Shown here one piece after another: positions 21,473 to 21,768 of a DNA stretch of 21,768 nt. Source of the DNA: DASYYE01 sp035946955 (GTDB lineage: Bacteria > Actinomycetota > Actinomycetes > Streptosporangiales > Streptosporangiaceae); assembly GCA_035946955.1 (NCBI GenBank), contig DASYYE010000417.1:1-21768 (forward strand). The letters are read 5' to 3'. Position 1 is the first letter of the stretch; every line of letters starts with the position of its first letter. The position numbers and the translations under genes are program-made. Below the pieces are notes generated by a model that worked only from the letters and a program-made list of their open reading frames with translations, had not been told where the DNA came from and did no database searches.

Positions 21473-21768
21473 TCAGCTGGCGACGAGCTCGGCGCCGGAA
21501 GTGGCGGGCTCGTCCTCGGTGCTGCGCTCGTACTGGTTGCGTGCGTTCTCAAGGAGCTCACGCCATGAGGTGACGTCAGGACGGCGGCGCAGCAGCGCAC
21601 GGCGCTCGCGCTCGGTCATCCCGCCCCAGACACCGAACTCGCTGCCGTTGTCGAGCGCATCCGCAAGGCACTCCGTGCGAACCGGGCATCCCCGGCAGAT
21701 AAGCTTGGCGCGGTTCTGCGCTGCTCCCTGGACGAACAGTTCGTCAGGGTCTGTTCCCTTACATGCGG
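21473..21768 (-). CDS. wblA: WhiB-family iron-sulfur regulator (WblA/WhiB4 type), 5' end cut by window edge
   Basis: The visible 98 codons begin ACKGTDPDELFVQGAAQ. They contain three cysteines in ICRGCPVRTEC, which with the Cys at the extreme edge make the four cluster ligands of WhiB proteins, followed by EFGVWGGMTERERRALLRRRPDVTSW, the G[VI]WGG turn and basic DNA-binding segment. The C-terminal ~35 residues are acidic and variable. ELFVQGAAQ and the convergent Get3-like pair match the WblA (SCO3579) / WhiB4 (Rv3681c) subfamily as I recall it. WblA represses antibiotic production in Streptomyces, and WhiB4 is a redox regulator in mycobacteria. The N-terminal start is outside the window. Subfamily is inferred mainly from context. 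Confidence 0.93.
   Translation of the reverse strand, partial: ACKGTDPDELFVQGAAQNRAKLICRGCPVRTECLADALDNGSEFGVWGGMTERERRALLRRRPDVTSWRELLENARNQYERSTEDEPATSGAELVAS

Overview
The window is a gene-dense stretch of very GC-rich DNA. GTG starts are common and stops and starts overlap often (ATGA, GTGA). The gene content (WhiB-family regulator, DUF3180, DUF4177, DUF2342-type metalloprotease, paired Get3/ArsA-like ATPases, Crp) points to an actinobacterium (Actinomycetes). I cannot place it below class from the sequence alone.

Region 1 (1-13786, all on the minus strand, read from right to left) is a long housekeeping run. It holds dacB (D,D-carboxypeptidase), a zinc metalloprotease, tilS, hpt, ftsH, folE, an MprF-like phosphatidylglycerol aminoacyltransferase with its own candidate promoter, folP-folB-folK, a DUF3180 membrane protein, a Rossmann/DUF2520 protein and panC, which is cut by the left edge. 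Together these cover tetrahydrofolate synthesis, pantothenate synthesis, tRNA-Ile lysidine modification, purine salvage, membrane proteolysis and cell-wall maturation. The same set, in similar order, surrounds ftsH in Mycobacterium and Streptomyces (recalled, not searched).

Region 2 (13857-15138, plus strand) holds ppa (inorganic pyrophosphatase, divergent from dacB) and a Crp/FNR regulator. A strong bidirectional hairpin terminator follows.

Region 3 (15239-18780, minus strand) holds a tightly overlapping four-gene operon, DUF4177 - RidA - Nudix - metallo-beta-lactamase fold, preceded by a slipin/SPFH membrane protein. Region 4 (19045-21768) holds two Get3/ArsA-like ATPases on the plus strand, converging on a partial WhiB4/WblA-type iron-sulfur regulator. 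Regions 2b-4 (crp to wblA) form a second conserved actinobacterial neighbourhood, joined here to the first at ppa|crp.

The most interesting non-coding signal is a ~110-120 bp palindromic element present three times (about 1845-1964, 9980-10095, 20131-20238). Each copy sits in the gap between two co-directional genes, in the same orientation relative to transcription, and the stem arms covary between copies. Other structures are an AT-rich 15-bp perfect inverted repeat, a six-fold 10-bp G-rich tandem repeat in a divergent promoter region, and an 18-bp tandem repeat coding for the acidic tail of the metalloprotease. I see no CRISPR array, tRNA, rRNA or intact mobile element, and no clearly novel defence or biosynthetic system.
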